DNA from: DATJQA01 sp038057515
Lineage (GTDB): Bacteria; Patescibacteriota; Minisyncoccia; UBA6257; 2-01-FULL-56-20
NCBI GenBank assembly: GCA_038057515.1
Contig: JBBUDB010000010.1
Coordinates: 1 to 6,737, forward strand
DNA: 6,737 nt
Reading direction: 5' to 3'
The notes under the pieces are model-generated. The model ran no database searches. It saw nothing but the letters and a program-made list of their open reading frames with translations, and was not told where the DNA came from. This document shows, piece after piece, positions 1-6,038 of this stretch (position 1 is its first letter; every line of letters begins with the position of its first letter). The translations under genes were made by a program, and so were the position numbers.

Positions 1-1
1 G

Positions 2-541
2 GCCAATCCCGCCTTGACCGTAGTCGGCTTTTCCGGCGATGGCGACTCCTACGATGAGGGCATGGAGCATTTGGTTCACGCCGCCCGGCGGAACTCCGAT
101 GTCAATCTCTTCATCCACGACAACCAGGTTTTTGCCCTCACGACCGGCCAGGCCACGCCGACGAGCCCCAAGGGCTTCAAGGGCCGCTCGACGCCCGCCG
201 GCAGTATCGAAGAGCCCTTTAACCCGCTTCTCGCGATGCTCTCCCTGGGAGCTACTTTTGTCGCTCGGACATATGCGGGCGATATTGCCGGTACGAAGCG
301 CATCATGCAGGCGGCCATCGCGCACAAAGGATTCTCGTTCGTAGCCATCATCCAGCCCTGCATCACGTTCTTCGATACGCGCGACTTCTTTAAAGACCGC
401 GTCTACTGGATAGAAGAATCGTTCCCGCGCGAAGACCGTGCGGCGGCCATAGCCAAGGTGACAGAGGGCGGCGAAAAGGTGCCCCTCGGAATATTTTACG
501 AGGTCAAGAAGCCGACTTTTGAAGAAGAGTTATATGCCTAA
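2..541 (+). CDS. 2-oxoacid:ferredoxin oxidoreductase, beta (TPP-binding) subunit, 5'-truncated by the window
   Basis: This is the C-terminal 179 residues of the subunit that binds thiamine diphosphate and, with the alpha/gamma subunits, oxidatively decarboxylates a 2-oxoacid to acyl-CoA while reducing ferredoxin in the cytoplasm. The frame is open from base 2, so the gene begins outside the window; the TTG at base 14 is not a credible start because it lies inside the conserved fold. The thiamine diphosphate/Mg motif is visible: GDGD at residues 12-15 of the fragment, HLVHAARRN at 23-31, and NQVFALTTGQ at 41-50, matching the family pattern NQxYGMTGGQ. The PC of QPCITFF (Cys about residue 120) matches the position of a conserved cluster-ligand cysteine in this family. 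Beta subunits are usually about 280-300 residues, so roughly 100 or more are missing. Substrate (pyruvate, 2-oxoglutarate or other) cannot be told from this part. The stop codon overlaps the start of the acyl-CoA synthetase, implying one transcript and a shared pathway. Confidence 0.9.
   Translation, partial: ANPALTVVGFSGDGDSYDEGMEHLVHAARRNSDVNLFIHDNQVFALTTGQATPTSPKGFKGRSTPAGSIEEPFNPLLAMLSLGATFVARTYAGDIAGTKRIMQAAIAHKGFSFVAIIQPCITFFDTRDFFKDRVYWIEESFPREDRAAAIAKVTEGGEKVPLGIFYEVKKPTFEEELYA
521..529 (+). promoter_or_regulatory. Purine-rich ribosome binding site for the acyl-CoA synthetase
   Basis: GAAGAAGAG lies 4 bases before the ATG at 534 and inside the last codons of the oxidoreductase beta subunit. 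It is the only Shine-Dalgarno-like purine run close to a start in the window. It supports ATG 534 over the in-frame TTG at 519, which lies upstream of the purine run itself. The match to the GGAGG core is only partial. Confidence 0.35.
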
Positions 542-2579
542 CTCACGCGCCCATTGGCAAAAATTATTCGACCCCAAGGCGGTGGCCGTCATCGGCGCCA
601 CGCCCGAGCCGCAGAAGGTCGGCTATTCGGTGCTTGCCAATTTGCTTCGCGGCAAAAAGCGCGATATCTATCCGGTGAGCGTGAGCCAAACGGAAGTTTT
701 GGGCTTGAAGGCCTACCGCTCGATTCTGGATGTCGCCTCGCCCATCGATCTCGCGCTTATCGCCGTGCGCGCCGACATCGTGCCGCAAGTTCTCGTCGAA
801 TGCGGGCGGAAGCGCGTGCCATTTGTCGTGGTCATCTCGGCTGGTTTCAAGGAAGCCGGTGAAGAGGGGAAAAAGCTCGAAGCCGAGATCGCGGCTATCG
901 CTAAGAAATATCACATTTCGCTCCTCGGCCCGAACTGCATCGGCATCATGAACGGCCGCTCCGACTTGAACGGTTCGTTCGCCGTAGAAAAACCATTGCC
1001 GGGGGAGATCGCTTTTGTTTCTCAATCGGGCGCCTTGGGTACGGCTCTTCTTGATTGGGCGAATGCTCACAACATCGGTTTTTCGAAATTCGTGAGCTTG
1101 GGGAACGAAGCGGGCCTCACCGAACTCGATTTTTTTGAATATCTCGCGACCGACTCCGAAACTAAGGCGGTTTTGGTATATCTCGAACACGTGAGCGACG
1201 GCGAAAAATTCATGGCTCTCGCGAGCCGCTTGGCCAAGAGAAAAACCGTCGTCGTTATCAAGGCCGGCCGGAGCGCCCGCGGCCGGGCGGCGGTGGCCTC
1301 GCACACCGGGTCTTTGGCGCCTACAGACGCTGTTTTTACGGCCGCCTGCCGAGAGAGCGGCATTATCGTTATCGATTCGCTCCGCGATCTCTTTAATATC
1401 ACCCGGCTCTTCCGCCTCGGCATCCGCCGGCCCTTGAAGCGGCTCGTGGTGCTCACGAACGGCGGTGGCCCCTCGATCGTTGCCTCCGACGCCATCGATT
1501 CCTCGCCCTCGCTCGAACTCGCCGAACTTTCCGAAAAAACCAAGAAGAAACTCCGCGCCGTTTTGCCGCCGATGGCGGCGGTGGGGAACCCAGTGGACAT
1601 CATCGGCGATGCTTCGGCCGCGCGCTACGAAAGCGCCCTGAAGATATTGACTGTCGAGCGTGACGTTGACGCGATTCTCGTCATGCTTACGCCCCAGATG
1701 ATGACCGAAACGCTCGGGACCGCCGAACTTATTCTTAAGTTCTCGAAAAAGAAACCGCTCCTGCCTGTTTTTATGGGCGGGGCCGCCATTCAGGAAGGCG
1801 TGGCCAAATTGGAAGAAGGCGGCCTGGGGAATTTCTGGTTCCCGGAAGACGCTATTCGGGCGCTTGAAGCGCTCTCCGGGTCGAGAAAGAAAAAAGCACG
1901 CGTTGTTCCGACGGCCCCGACCACTCCATCGCAACTTCGGCCTATGGAATATCCGGCGATGGAAAAACTGCTTCGAAAGTATGGCATTCGGCTGGACGGT
2001 ACCCTCGTGCGCTCGCCGCGAGGCCTTGCCTCCGCCTGCAAAAAACTCGGCCGGGGACCGTTCGCTTTGAAGGTCGTTTCGAAAGATGTCATCCACAAAA
2101 CCGATGCTCACGGAGTTGCGCTCGGGCTTTCTGATATTTCCGCCGTCGGATCTGCCTGGGAAGAAATTTCCCGCTCGGTCAAAAAGAAGCACCCCAAGGC
2201 CAAAATAAGCGGCATGGTTCTCCAGAAAATGCGAGTCGGGAAGGAGGTCATTATCGGTATGAAGCGCGACCCGGTTTTCGGTCCGGCCATCGTTTTTGGC
2301 CTGGGCGGCATCTTTGTCGAGGCGCTTAAAGACACATCACTGCGCGTCGCGCCGATTGACGCCAAGGCGGCGCAAATGATGGTTAAGGAGATAAAGGGGC
2401 TTAAATTACTCCAAGGCCTTCGGGGCGAAGAGTCGGTCAAATTCGCGGCCCTCGAAAAACTCATAGTGAATCTCTCGCGCCTCGCCCTTTCTGATCCGAA
2501 GATAACTGAAATTGACCTGAACCCCGTGATGGCGACAGCCACCGGGATTCTAGTCGTTGACGCCCGAATACTTAGATAG
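534..2579 (+). CDS. ADP-forming acetyl/acyl-CoA synthetase, fused alpha-beta type
   Basis: This 681-residue enzyme should catalyse acyl-CoA + ADP + Pi = acid + ATP + CoA, the ATP-yielding step of acetate-type fermentation. Domains in order: a Rossmann CoA-binding domain (about 10-140, with VAVIGAT at 17-23 and LLGPNCIGIMN at 130-140); a CoA-ligase domain with SQSGA at 163-167 and the motif ASHTGSLA, in which His257 is the expected phosphohistidine; a third flavodoxin-like subdomain (about 300-447, TNGGGPSIVASD at 308-319, GNPVDIIGD at 351-359); a Lys/Pro/Thr-rich linker (about 450-468); and an ATP-grasp domain (about 470-681) with IHKTDAHGV containing the second phosphate-relay histidine, His521, and ending in EIDLNPV. 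Both histidines of the known ACD phosphate relay are present, so it should be active. ATG 534 is chosen over TTG 519 because of the purine run and because it overlaps the preceding stop by 8 bases (ATGCCTAA), a translational coupling layout. Acetyl-CoA is the likeliest substrate if the upstream enzyme uses pyruvate. The gene symbol acdA would be a guess. Confidence 0.92.
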   Translation: MPNSRAHWQKLFDPKAVAVIGATPEPQKVGYSVLANLLRGKKRDIYPVSVSQTEVLGLKAYRSILDVASPIDLALIAVRADIVPQVLVECGRKRVPFVVVISAGFKEAGEEGKKLEAEIAAIAKKYHISLLGPNCIGIMNGRSDLNGSFAVEKPLPGEIAFVSQSGALGTALLDWANAHNIGFSKFVSLGNEAGLTELDFFEYLATDSETKAVLVYLEHVSDGEKFMALASRLAKRKTVVVIKAGRSARGRAAVASHTGSLAPTDAVFTAACRESGIIVIDSLRDLFNITRLFRLGIRRPLKRLVVLTNGGGPSIVASDAIDSSPSLELAELSEKTKKKLRAVLPPMAAVGNPVDIIGDASAARYESALKILTVERDVDAILVMLTPQMMTETLGTAELILKFSKKKPLLPVFMGGAAIQEGVAKLEEGGLGNFWFPEDAIRALEALSGSRKKKARVVPTAPTTPSQLRPMEYPAMEKLLRKYGIRLDGTLVRSPRGLASACKKLGRGPFALKVVSKDVIHKTDAHGVALGLSDISAVGSAWEEISRSVKKKHPKAKISGMVLQKMRVGKEVIIGMKRDPVFGPAIVFGLGGIFVEALKDTSLRVAPIDAKAAQMMVKEIKGLKLLQGLRGEESVKFAALEKLIVNLSRLALSDPKITEIDLNPVMATATGILVVDARILR

Positions 2580-2606
2580 CTCGCGACAAGAGATAAGCGA
2601 CACGCG
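2579..2606 (+). repeat. Possible degenerate 7-base repeats in the synthetase/Cys-rich gene junction
   Basis: Read in 7-base steps the junction gives GCTCGCG, then ACAAGAG, ATAAGCG and ACACGCG, roughly AYAAGCG. Together they fill nearly the whole 29-base gap up to the ATG at 2609. The hexamer GCGACA recurs exactly 14 bases apart (2584 and 2598). The match between units is weak and could be chance; it is listed because clear 7-base arrays occur at two other gene ends in the window. Confidence 0.3.
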
Positions 2607-2608
2607 GC

Positions 2609-4384
2609 ATGAAACAAGAAACGAAGACGTGTCAAAACTGCAAAAACCCGTTCACCATCGAACCGGAGGATTTTCAGTTTTACGAGAAAATCAAAGTTCC
2701 GCCGCCGACGTGGTGCCCGGAGTGTAGGATGGTGCGGCGGTTTACGTGGCGAAACGTGATGACTCTGTATAAGCGCTCATGCGATTTATGCAAGAAAGAA
2801 GTGTTTAGTATTTATTCCCCCGATAAACCTTATGTTGTGTATTGTCCGCCATGTTGGTGGTCGGATCGCTGGAATGCTACGGAGCAAGCGCAAGAATACG
2901 ATTTTTCGCATCCATTTTTTGGGCAATTTTCTAATCTTCTGCATCGTACCCCTCTTTTGAGCCGGTTTGTAATGGAAGATACGATGGTGAACTCTGACTA
3001 TACAAACATGGCCAACAATTTGAACGACTGCTACCTCGTATTCGTGAGCAGGTTGTGCGAACGAGTTTCTTACAGTGACAATCTTATGGGCGTCAAGGAT
3101 TCTCTTGATCTTTCATATTCCACCAAATCAGAGTTGTGCTATGAGTGTTTTAATGTGCACAACTCCTACGGCGTGCGTTATTCCGTTGATACAACATCAT
3201 GTCGGGATTCATATTTTTTGAAAAACTGCGTTGATTGCAGTCACTGTTTTGGATGCGTGAATTTACGTAATAAGCAATACTGCATCTTCAACCAGCAATA
3301 CACAAAAGAAGAATATGCCGTTAGGTTGCATTCGCTAGGATTTAATCCTGCATCCACGTTATCGGTGGAGGCGTTTAGAGAACGATCGCGAACGTTTTGG
3401 CAAACAGCTCCGGTAAAATATATGCATGAGAGTCACAACGCGGATGTTTCCGGTGATTACGTTCGGAATTGCAAAAAAACACACACGTCGTTTTTTGTTG
3501 AGAACGTAGAAGATTCTAAATATTGCGCGTATTTAATGTTCGGCGGTGCGGTTAAGGAGTCATATGATTGGCATCAATATGGAGACGGGGGAGAGCTTGG
3601 CTACGAGCTTCTCCAGTGTGGAAACGGTATATACGGTTGTCGCTTTGGGTGGGGCATGTGGACGGAAGACAAGAATCTAGAATACGGAGTATTAAATATT
3701 GGCTCCTCCGATTGCTTCGGGTGCGTTGGAATCAAGAAAAAACAGTATTGCATTTTAAATAAGCAATATTCGAAAGAAGAATATGAGCGGCTCGTACCGA
3801 AAATCATCGAACAGATGAGCGCTGTCCCGTACACCGATAAAAGGGGGAGGGCATACAAATACGGAGAATTTTTTCCATCGGAGCTCTCTCCGTTCGCATA
3901 TAACGAAAGTTTCGCTCAGGATGAGTTTCCATTGTCAAAGGCGGAGGCGGAATCCAGTGGATATCAATGGAACGAGAACGTTCGACCGAAACACCAGACA
4001 ACGAAAAATACTACCGATCTCCCCGATAATATCGGGGATGTATCAGAAACAATAATACAGGAGATTATCTCTTGCTCCTCTTGCGGGCGCGGATATCGCA
4101 TTGCTCCAAGCGAATTTACGTTTTATAGCACCCAAAAGATACCCCTACCCAAATTATGCTTTTTTTGCAGAACCGTGAAGCGGAGTGCCAATAAGAACCA
4201 GCATCGGCTTTGGCCCCGCAAGTGCCAGTGTGCAGGCGCAAAATCAGAAAATGGTGTTTACGCGAACACCATCGCTCACTTTCACGAAAATGGAAGGTGT
4301 CCGAACGAATTCGAAACCTCCTACGCCCCCGAACGACCAGAGATAGTTTACTGTGAGCAGTGCTACAATGCGGAGGTGGCCTAA
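2609..4384 (+). CDS. Large cysteine-rich, zinc-ribbon-like protein of unknown function with internal duplications
   Basis: I do not know a function for this 591-residue protein; I recall similar unannotated proteins from CPR genomes. The N-terminal domain has four CxxC pairs (C8/C11, C36/C39, C58/C61, C79/C82) suited to two zinc sites, with the signature VPPPTWCPECR at 30-40. A C-terminal domain repeats it: C489/C492, C517/C520, C539, C564, C582/C585, with the same 28- and 19-residue cysteine spacings. Between them lies a central region (about 139-396) of Cys/Asn/Tyr/Ser-rich short repeats, suggestive of a solenoid, with a module repeated at 213-236 and 369-392 (17 of 24 identical, ending in NxQYxKEEY). 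No signal peptide or membrane segment is seen. The linker at about 440-485 is polar. ATG 2609 is the natural start, just before the first zinc motif; no Shine-Dalgarno sequence precedes it. It follows the synthetase by 29 bases, so may be cotranscribed. Its central part is far more AT-rich than its neighbours (33-38% GC in four counted lines), suggesting transfer or different constraint. Confidence 0.85.
   Translation: MKQETKTCQNCKNPFTIEPEDFQFYEKIKVPPPTWCPECRMVRRFTWRNVMTLYKRSCDLCKKEVFSIYSPDKPYVVYCPPCWWSDRWNATEQAQEYDFSHPFFGQFSNLLHRTPLLSRFVMEDTMVNSDYTNMANNLNDCYLVFVSRLCERVSYSDNLMGVKDSLDLSYSTKSELCYECFNVHNSYGVRYSVDTTSCRDSYFLKNCVDCSHCFGCVNLRNKQYCIFNQQYTKEEYAVRLHSLGFNPASTLSVEAFRERSRTFWQTAPVKYMHESHNADVSGDYVRNCKKTHTSFFVENVEDSKYCAYLMFGGAVKESYDWHQYGDGGELGYELLQCGNGIYGCRFGWGMWTEDKNLEYGVLNIGSSDCFGCVGIKKKQYCILNKQYSKEEYERLVPKIIEQMSAVPYTDKRGRAYKYGEFFPSELSPFAYNESFAQDEFPLSKAEAESSGYQWNENVRPKHQTTKNTTDLPDNIGDVSETIIQEIISCSSCGRGYRIAPSEFTFYSTQKIPLPKLCFFCRTVKRSANKNQHRLWPRKCQCAGAKSENGVYANTIAHFHENGRCPNEFETSYAPERPEIVYCEQCYNAEVA
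2630..2854 (+). repeat. N-terminal copy of the duplicated four-CxxC domain
   Basis: Encodes residues 8-82 of the cysteine-rich protein. Residues 8-58 align without gaps to 489-539 (19 of 51 identical by eye), and 61-82 align to 564-585 (9 of 22 identical, including the YxPxxP and VYCxxC positions). This shows an ancient intragenic domain duplication, visible at the protein level only. Confidence 0.75.
3245..3316 (+). repeat. Central CFGC...QYC...KEEY module, first copy
   Basis: Encodes residues 213-236 of the cysteine-rich protein. It matches residues 369-392 in 17 of 24 positions without gaps, sharing CFGCV, KQYCI, and QY-KEEY. It closes the first block of short Cys-rich repeats. Confidence 0.75.
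3713..3784 (+). repeat. Central CFGC...QYC...KEEY module, second copy
   Basis: Encodes residues 369-392 and repeats the module at 213-236, 156 residues later. Each copy ends a Cys/Tyr/Asn-rich block, so the central region appears to be two repeats of a larger unit. Confidence 0.75.
4020..4038. repeat. Small perfect inverted repeat inside the cysteine-rich gene
   Basis: TCCCCGAT at 4020-4027 is the exact reverse complement of ATCGGGGA at 4031-4038, with a 3-base loop AAT. It encodes part of the polar linker (about residues 471-477) just before the C-terminal zinc domain. A GC-rich palindrome in an otherwise AT-rich gene stands out; it could be an inserted palindromic element or a chance structure. 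Confidence 0.6.
4073..4363 (+). repeat. C-terminal copy of the duplicated CxxC domain, with a 22-residue insertion
   Basis: Encodes residues 489-585 of the cysteine-rich protein. Cysteine spacings match the N-terminal copy except that the third pair, C58xxC61 in the first copy, is split here: C539 and C564 are 25 residues apart, with an extra cysteine at 541. The remaining spacing (C564 to C582, 18 residues) again equals that of the first copy (C61 to C79). Confidence 0.7.
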
Positions 4385-4387
4385 AGT

Positions 4388-4422
4388 TAGCCACTAGCCA
4401 ATAGGGTATAGCCAATAGGAAC
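4388..4422 (+). repeat. Array of five 7-base repeats, each TAG plus four bases
   Basis: Five consecutive 7-base units begin with TAG at 4388, 4395, 4402, 4409 and 4416. Their variable four bases are CCAC, CCAA, GGTA, CCAA and GAAC. The array starts 4 bases after the stop of the cysteine-rich gene and is in the same sense. Because 7 leaves remainder 1 on division by 3, successive TAGs fall in all three reading frames. A related array lies at 6311-6345 on the other strand. Confidence 0.8.
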
Positions 4423-4445
4423 ACGAAGATTGAGTCGGAATACTT

Positions 4446-4487
4446 TAACGACATTCCAACATTCTTGAGAATGTTGGAATGTCGTTA
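4446..4487. terminator. Perfect 20-bp hairpin between convergent genes, possible two-way terminator
   Basis: The arm at 4446-4465 is the exact reverse complement of 4468-4487, separated by TG; in RNA the practical loop would be 4-6 bases. It sits between the ends of the + strand cysteine-rich gene and the - strand oxidoreductase gene, where a shared terminator is expected. Neither side carries a T-run (+ side continues CGGCC, - side AAGTATTCC), so it is not a textbook intrinsic terminator. A repeat element or a transcript-end stabiliser are alternatives. The structure is certain; the role is inferred from location. Confidence 0.55.
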
Positions 4488-4502
4488 CGGCCTATCGCCT
4501 TC

Positions 4503-5744
4503 CTAGTTGGCTGGCAAGAGCTTGGCGAGATCGAAATTCGGATCGCCGAGTTCGGCATGATGCGCCGAAACATCGACATTGTGGTCGATGAGCTTTGAAA
4601 TAACGCTCATTTCTTTGGTGCGGTTCATGAGCGTCGCGCCGACGAGTTCTTTGCCGACGATGATGATGCGGCCGTAGGAATTCAACTCCGGCGAGCCGCG
4701 GGCAATGATGGTCCTGTCCGGTCCGGGGTGGACATCGCCCACGAAGGTGATGGTGACGCCCATTCCTTGGGTGGTGTAGAACGAAACGAATTTGAACTTC
4801 ATGGGTTCCCCGGCCATGTTGATCCCCGCCACGCGGCCCTGTTCCCGGGCGTTCGCCCAGTTGCCGAGCTCAAGAGTTTCTTCAAGCAGAATATCGCGAT
4901 ATTCGGCCACGTCACCAGCCGTCCAGATGTCGGGAATGTTCGTGGCCAAATATTCGTTGGCGATGATACCGCGCCCGAATTTCATCCCGGAATCTTTAAG
5001 CCAGTCGAGCGGAGAGAAAACGCCGATGCCGCACATGATCATGTCGCAGGGGAGCACCTCCCCATTTTTGAGGCGCACGCCCGAAACGACATCCGTGCCG
5101 AGCACTTCCGCTACTTCCGTCTCGCGCATGATCGCGACGCCGGTGCGAAGGAGGGCGGCCTCGACCATCTGGCCTGATTTTTCATCAAGAAGCGGCTCCC
5201 AAAAATACTTTTCTCGAATGAGCATGGTCGCTTCAAGCCCCGCCAGACGCAGAAGATCAGCCATCTCAAAACCGATAAAACCGCCGCCGATGATGATGGC
5301 ACGCTTGGCGGTCTTGATACTCTCGATCACGCCACGGCCCTGGTCGAGCGTGCGGAGGTAGTGGACTCCTTTTTTCTCGGCTCCGGGCACGGCCCAGGTG
5401 CGCGCGGCAACGCCGAGCGCCAGAAGCAATTTTTCGTATTTTATCTTACTTCCATCCGAGAGCGTCAAAATTTTTTCGGCGGGAAGAAGCGCCGTAGCCG
5501 TTTTTCCGGCAAGGTAGGCGATATGATTCTCCGCATACCATTCCGGACCCTTCATATATATGGACTCGAACGGTATTTTTCCCAGAAAGAACGGGGGTTT
5601 CGAAAGCATGACCCGCGAGTAGAGCGGGTACGTTTCGTCGCTTATGATGGCGAGAGAACCATCCTTATCGGTTTGGCGTATCGTTTCGGCGGCCGTGACG
5701 CCAGCAATACCACCTCCCACAATGAGATATTTATACGATTCCAT
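4503..5744 (-). CDS. FAD-dependent NAD(P)H oxidoreductase, ferredoxin/rubredoxin reductase-like
   Basis: This 413-residue flavoprotein belongs to the two-dinucleotide-domain pyridine nucleotide oxidoreductases. It shows the FAD motif GGGIAG at 10-15 close to the N-terminus, LLLALGVAAR at 106-115, the NAD(P) motif IIGGGFIGFE at 151-160, the second FAD contact DIWTAGDVAEYRD at 272-284, and WANAREQGRVAGINMAG at 296-312, as in ferredoxin and rubredoxin reductases. There is no CxxxxC redox disulfide; the only cysteines are C233 and C238, so it is not a thioredoxin- or lipoamide-type enzyme. Residues after the second GxGxxG (TMLIRE) do not settle NADH versus NADPH. ATG 5744 is chosen because the FAD motif begins nine residues later; the frame is open further upstream to 5963, but that part overlaps the ferredoxin gene and is low-complexity. 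It follows the ferredoxin by 22 bases, so reducing (or being reduced by) that ferredoxin is the natural guess. No Shine-Dalgarno sequence is evident. Confidence 0.88.
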   Translation of the reverse strand: MESYKYLIVGGGIAGVTAAETIRQTDKDGSLAIISDETYPLYSRVMLSKPPFFLGKIPFESIYMKGPEWYAENHIAYLAGKTATALLPAEKILTLSDGSKIKYEKLLLALGVAARTWAVPGAEKKGVHYLRTLDQGRGVIESIKTAKRAIIIGGGFIGFEMADLLRLAGLEATMLIREKYFWEPLLDEKSGQMVEAALLRTGVAIMRETEVAEVLGTDVVSGVRLKNGEVLPCDMIMCGIGVFSPLDWLKDSGMKFGRGIIANEYLATNIPDIWTAGDVAEYRDILLEETLELGNWANAREQGRVAGINMAGEPMKFKFVSFYTTQGMGVTITFVGDVHPGPDRTIIARGSPELNSYGRIIIVGKELVGATLMNRTKEMSVISKLIDHNVDVSAHHAELGDPNFDLAKLLPAN

Positions 5745-5766
5745 GAGAGACGGGCGTTTCTGCTTA

Positions 5767-6024
5767 TTACGGGAAGACCTGCTTGCCCTCTTTGTCGTAG
5801 AGGAAGATCGCTTTGGTGGGGCATGATTGAGCCGAAAGCAAGAGCGTGTCGTCGTCCGCTTCGTTCGCGCCGATGACGATGACCTTATTTTCGCCGTCGA
5901 GCTCGTAGGTCGCGCCGGAAACGGCGATGCACGATGCCGCCCCGATGCAAAGGTCGCGATCAATGACTATTTTTGATATTTTAGAATCGGCCCGGTTGCG
6001 TGAATATTCTTTTGTGTTGGCCAT
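5767..6024 (-). CDS. Small single-cluster ferredoxin with three cysteines
   Basis: An 85-residue acidic electron carrier. After a short polar N-terminus comes IDRDLCIGAASC, then a second half with AQSCPTKAIFLYD. The cysteines are C26, C32 and C68 (in SCP). In usual [4Fe-4S] single-cluster ferredoxins the first motif is CxxCxxC; here the middle position (29) is Ala, so a [3Fe-4S] cluster, or a [4Fe-4S] cluster with a non-cysteine ligand, is expected. No other cysteine is available. ATG 6024 is preceded by an A/T-rich stretch without a Shine-Dalgarno sequence; the nine bases ATAATTATG at the start are identical to those at the Nfu gene start. It lies 14 bases after the Nfu gene and 22 before the flavoprotein. 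Likely roles are feeding electrons to Fe-S assembly, or linking the oxidoreductase to the cell's ferredoxin pool. Family assignment is firm; partner is inferred. Confidence 0.9.
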   Translation of the reverse strand: MANTKEYSRNRADSKISKIVIDRDLCIGAASCIAVSGATYELDGENKVIVIGANEADDDTLLLSAQSCPTKAIFLYDKEGKQVFP

Positions 6025-6038
6025 AATTATTTTGTTTT

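Noticed and set aside
14..16. TTG as the start of the oxidoreductase beta subunit
   Set aside because: The frame is open upstream to the window edge and the conserved thiamine-diphosphate fold needs many residues before this point.
519..533. TTG start for the acyl-CoA synthetase
   Set aside because: ATG 534 has a purine-rich site at a plausible distance and overlaps the preceding stop; with that start the phosphohistidine falls at residue 257, which fits the family.
564..2192. Long 542-residue open frame antisense to the acyl-CoA synthetase
   Set aside because: Its translation is low-complexity, Arg/Gly/His-rich and matches no family I know, while the opposite strand encodes a complete, motif-rich enzyme. 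GC-rich codon bias explains the open antisense frame.
4388..4422. CRISPR array or tRNA-like element in the convergent region
   Set aside because: The repeat unit is only 7 bases with no spacers, and no cloverleaf can be drawn.
4116..4454. 112-residue - strand open frame across the cysteine-rich gene end
   Set aside because: It overlaps the conserved C-terminal zinc domain and the 7-base array; no motif and no family resemblance.
4728..5876. Three + strand open frames (4728-5177, 4792-5361, 5361-5876) across the flavoprotein gene
   Set aside because: All are antisense to a well-supported FAD enzyme and/or the ferredoxin and show no recognisable motifs.
5745..5963. N-terminal extension of the flavoprotein by 73 residues
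   Set aside because: The extension is Ser/Arg/Thr-rich and overlaps the ferredoxin gene in another frame; the FAD motif lies nine residues after the ATG at 5744, as is usual for the family.
6022..6038. Promoter -10 box just before the ferredoxin start
   Set aside because: AAATAAT-like bases lie directly against the ATG, which would place the transcript start inside the gene, and no -35 box is seen; translation-start context is a better reading.
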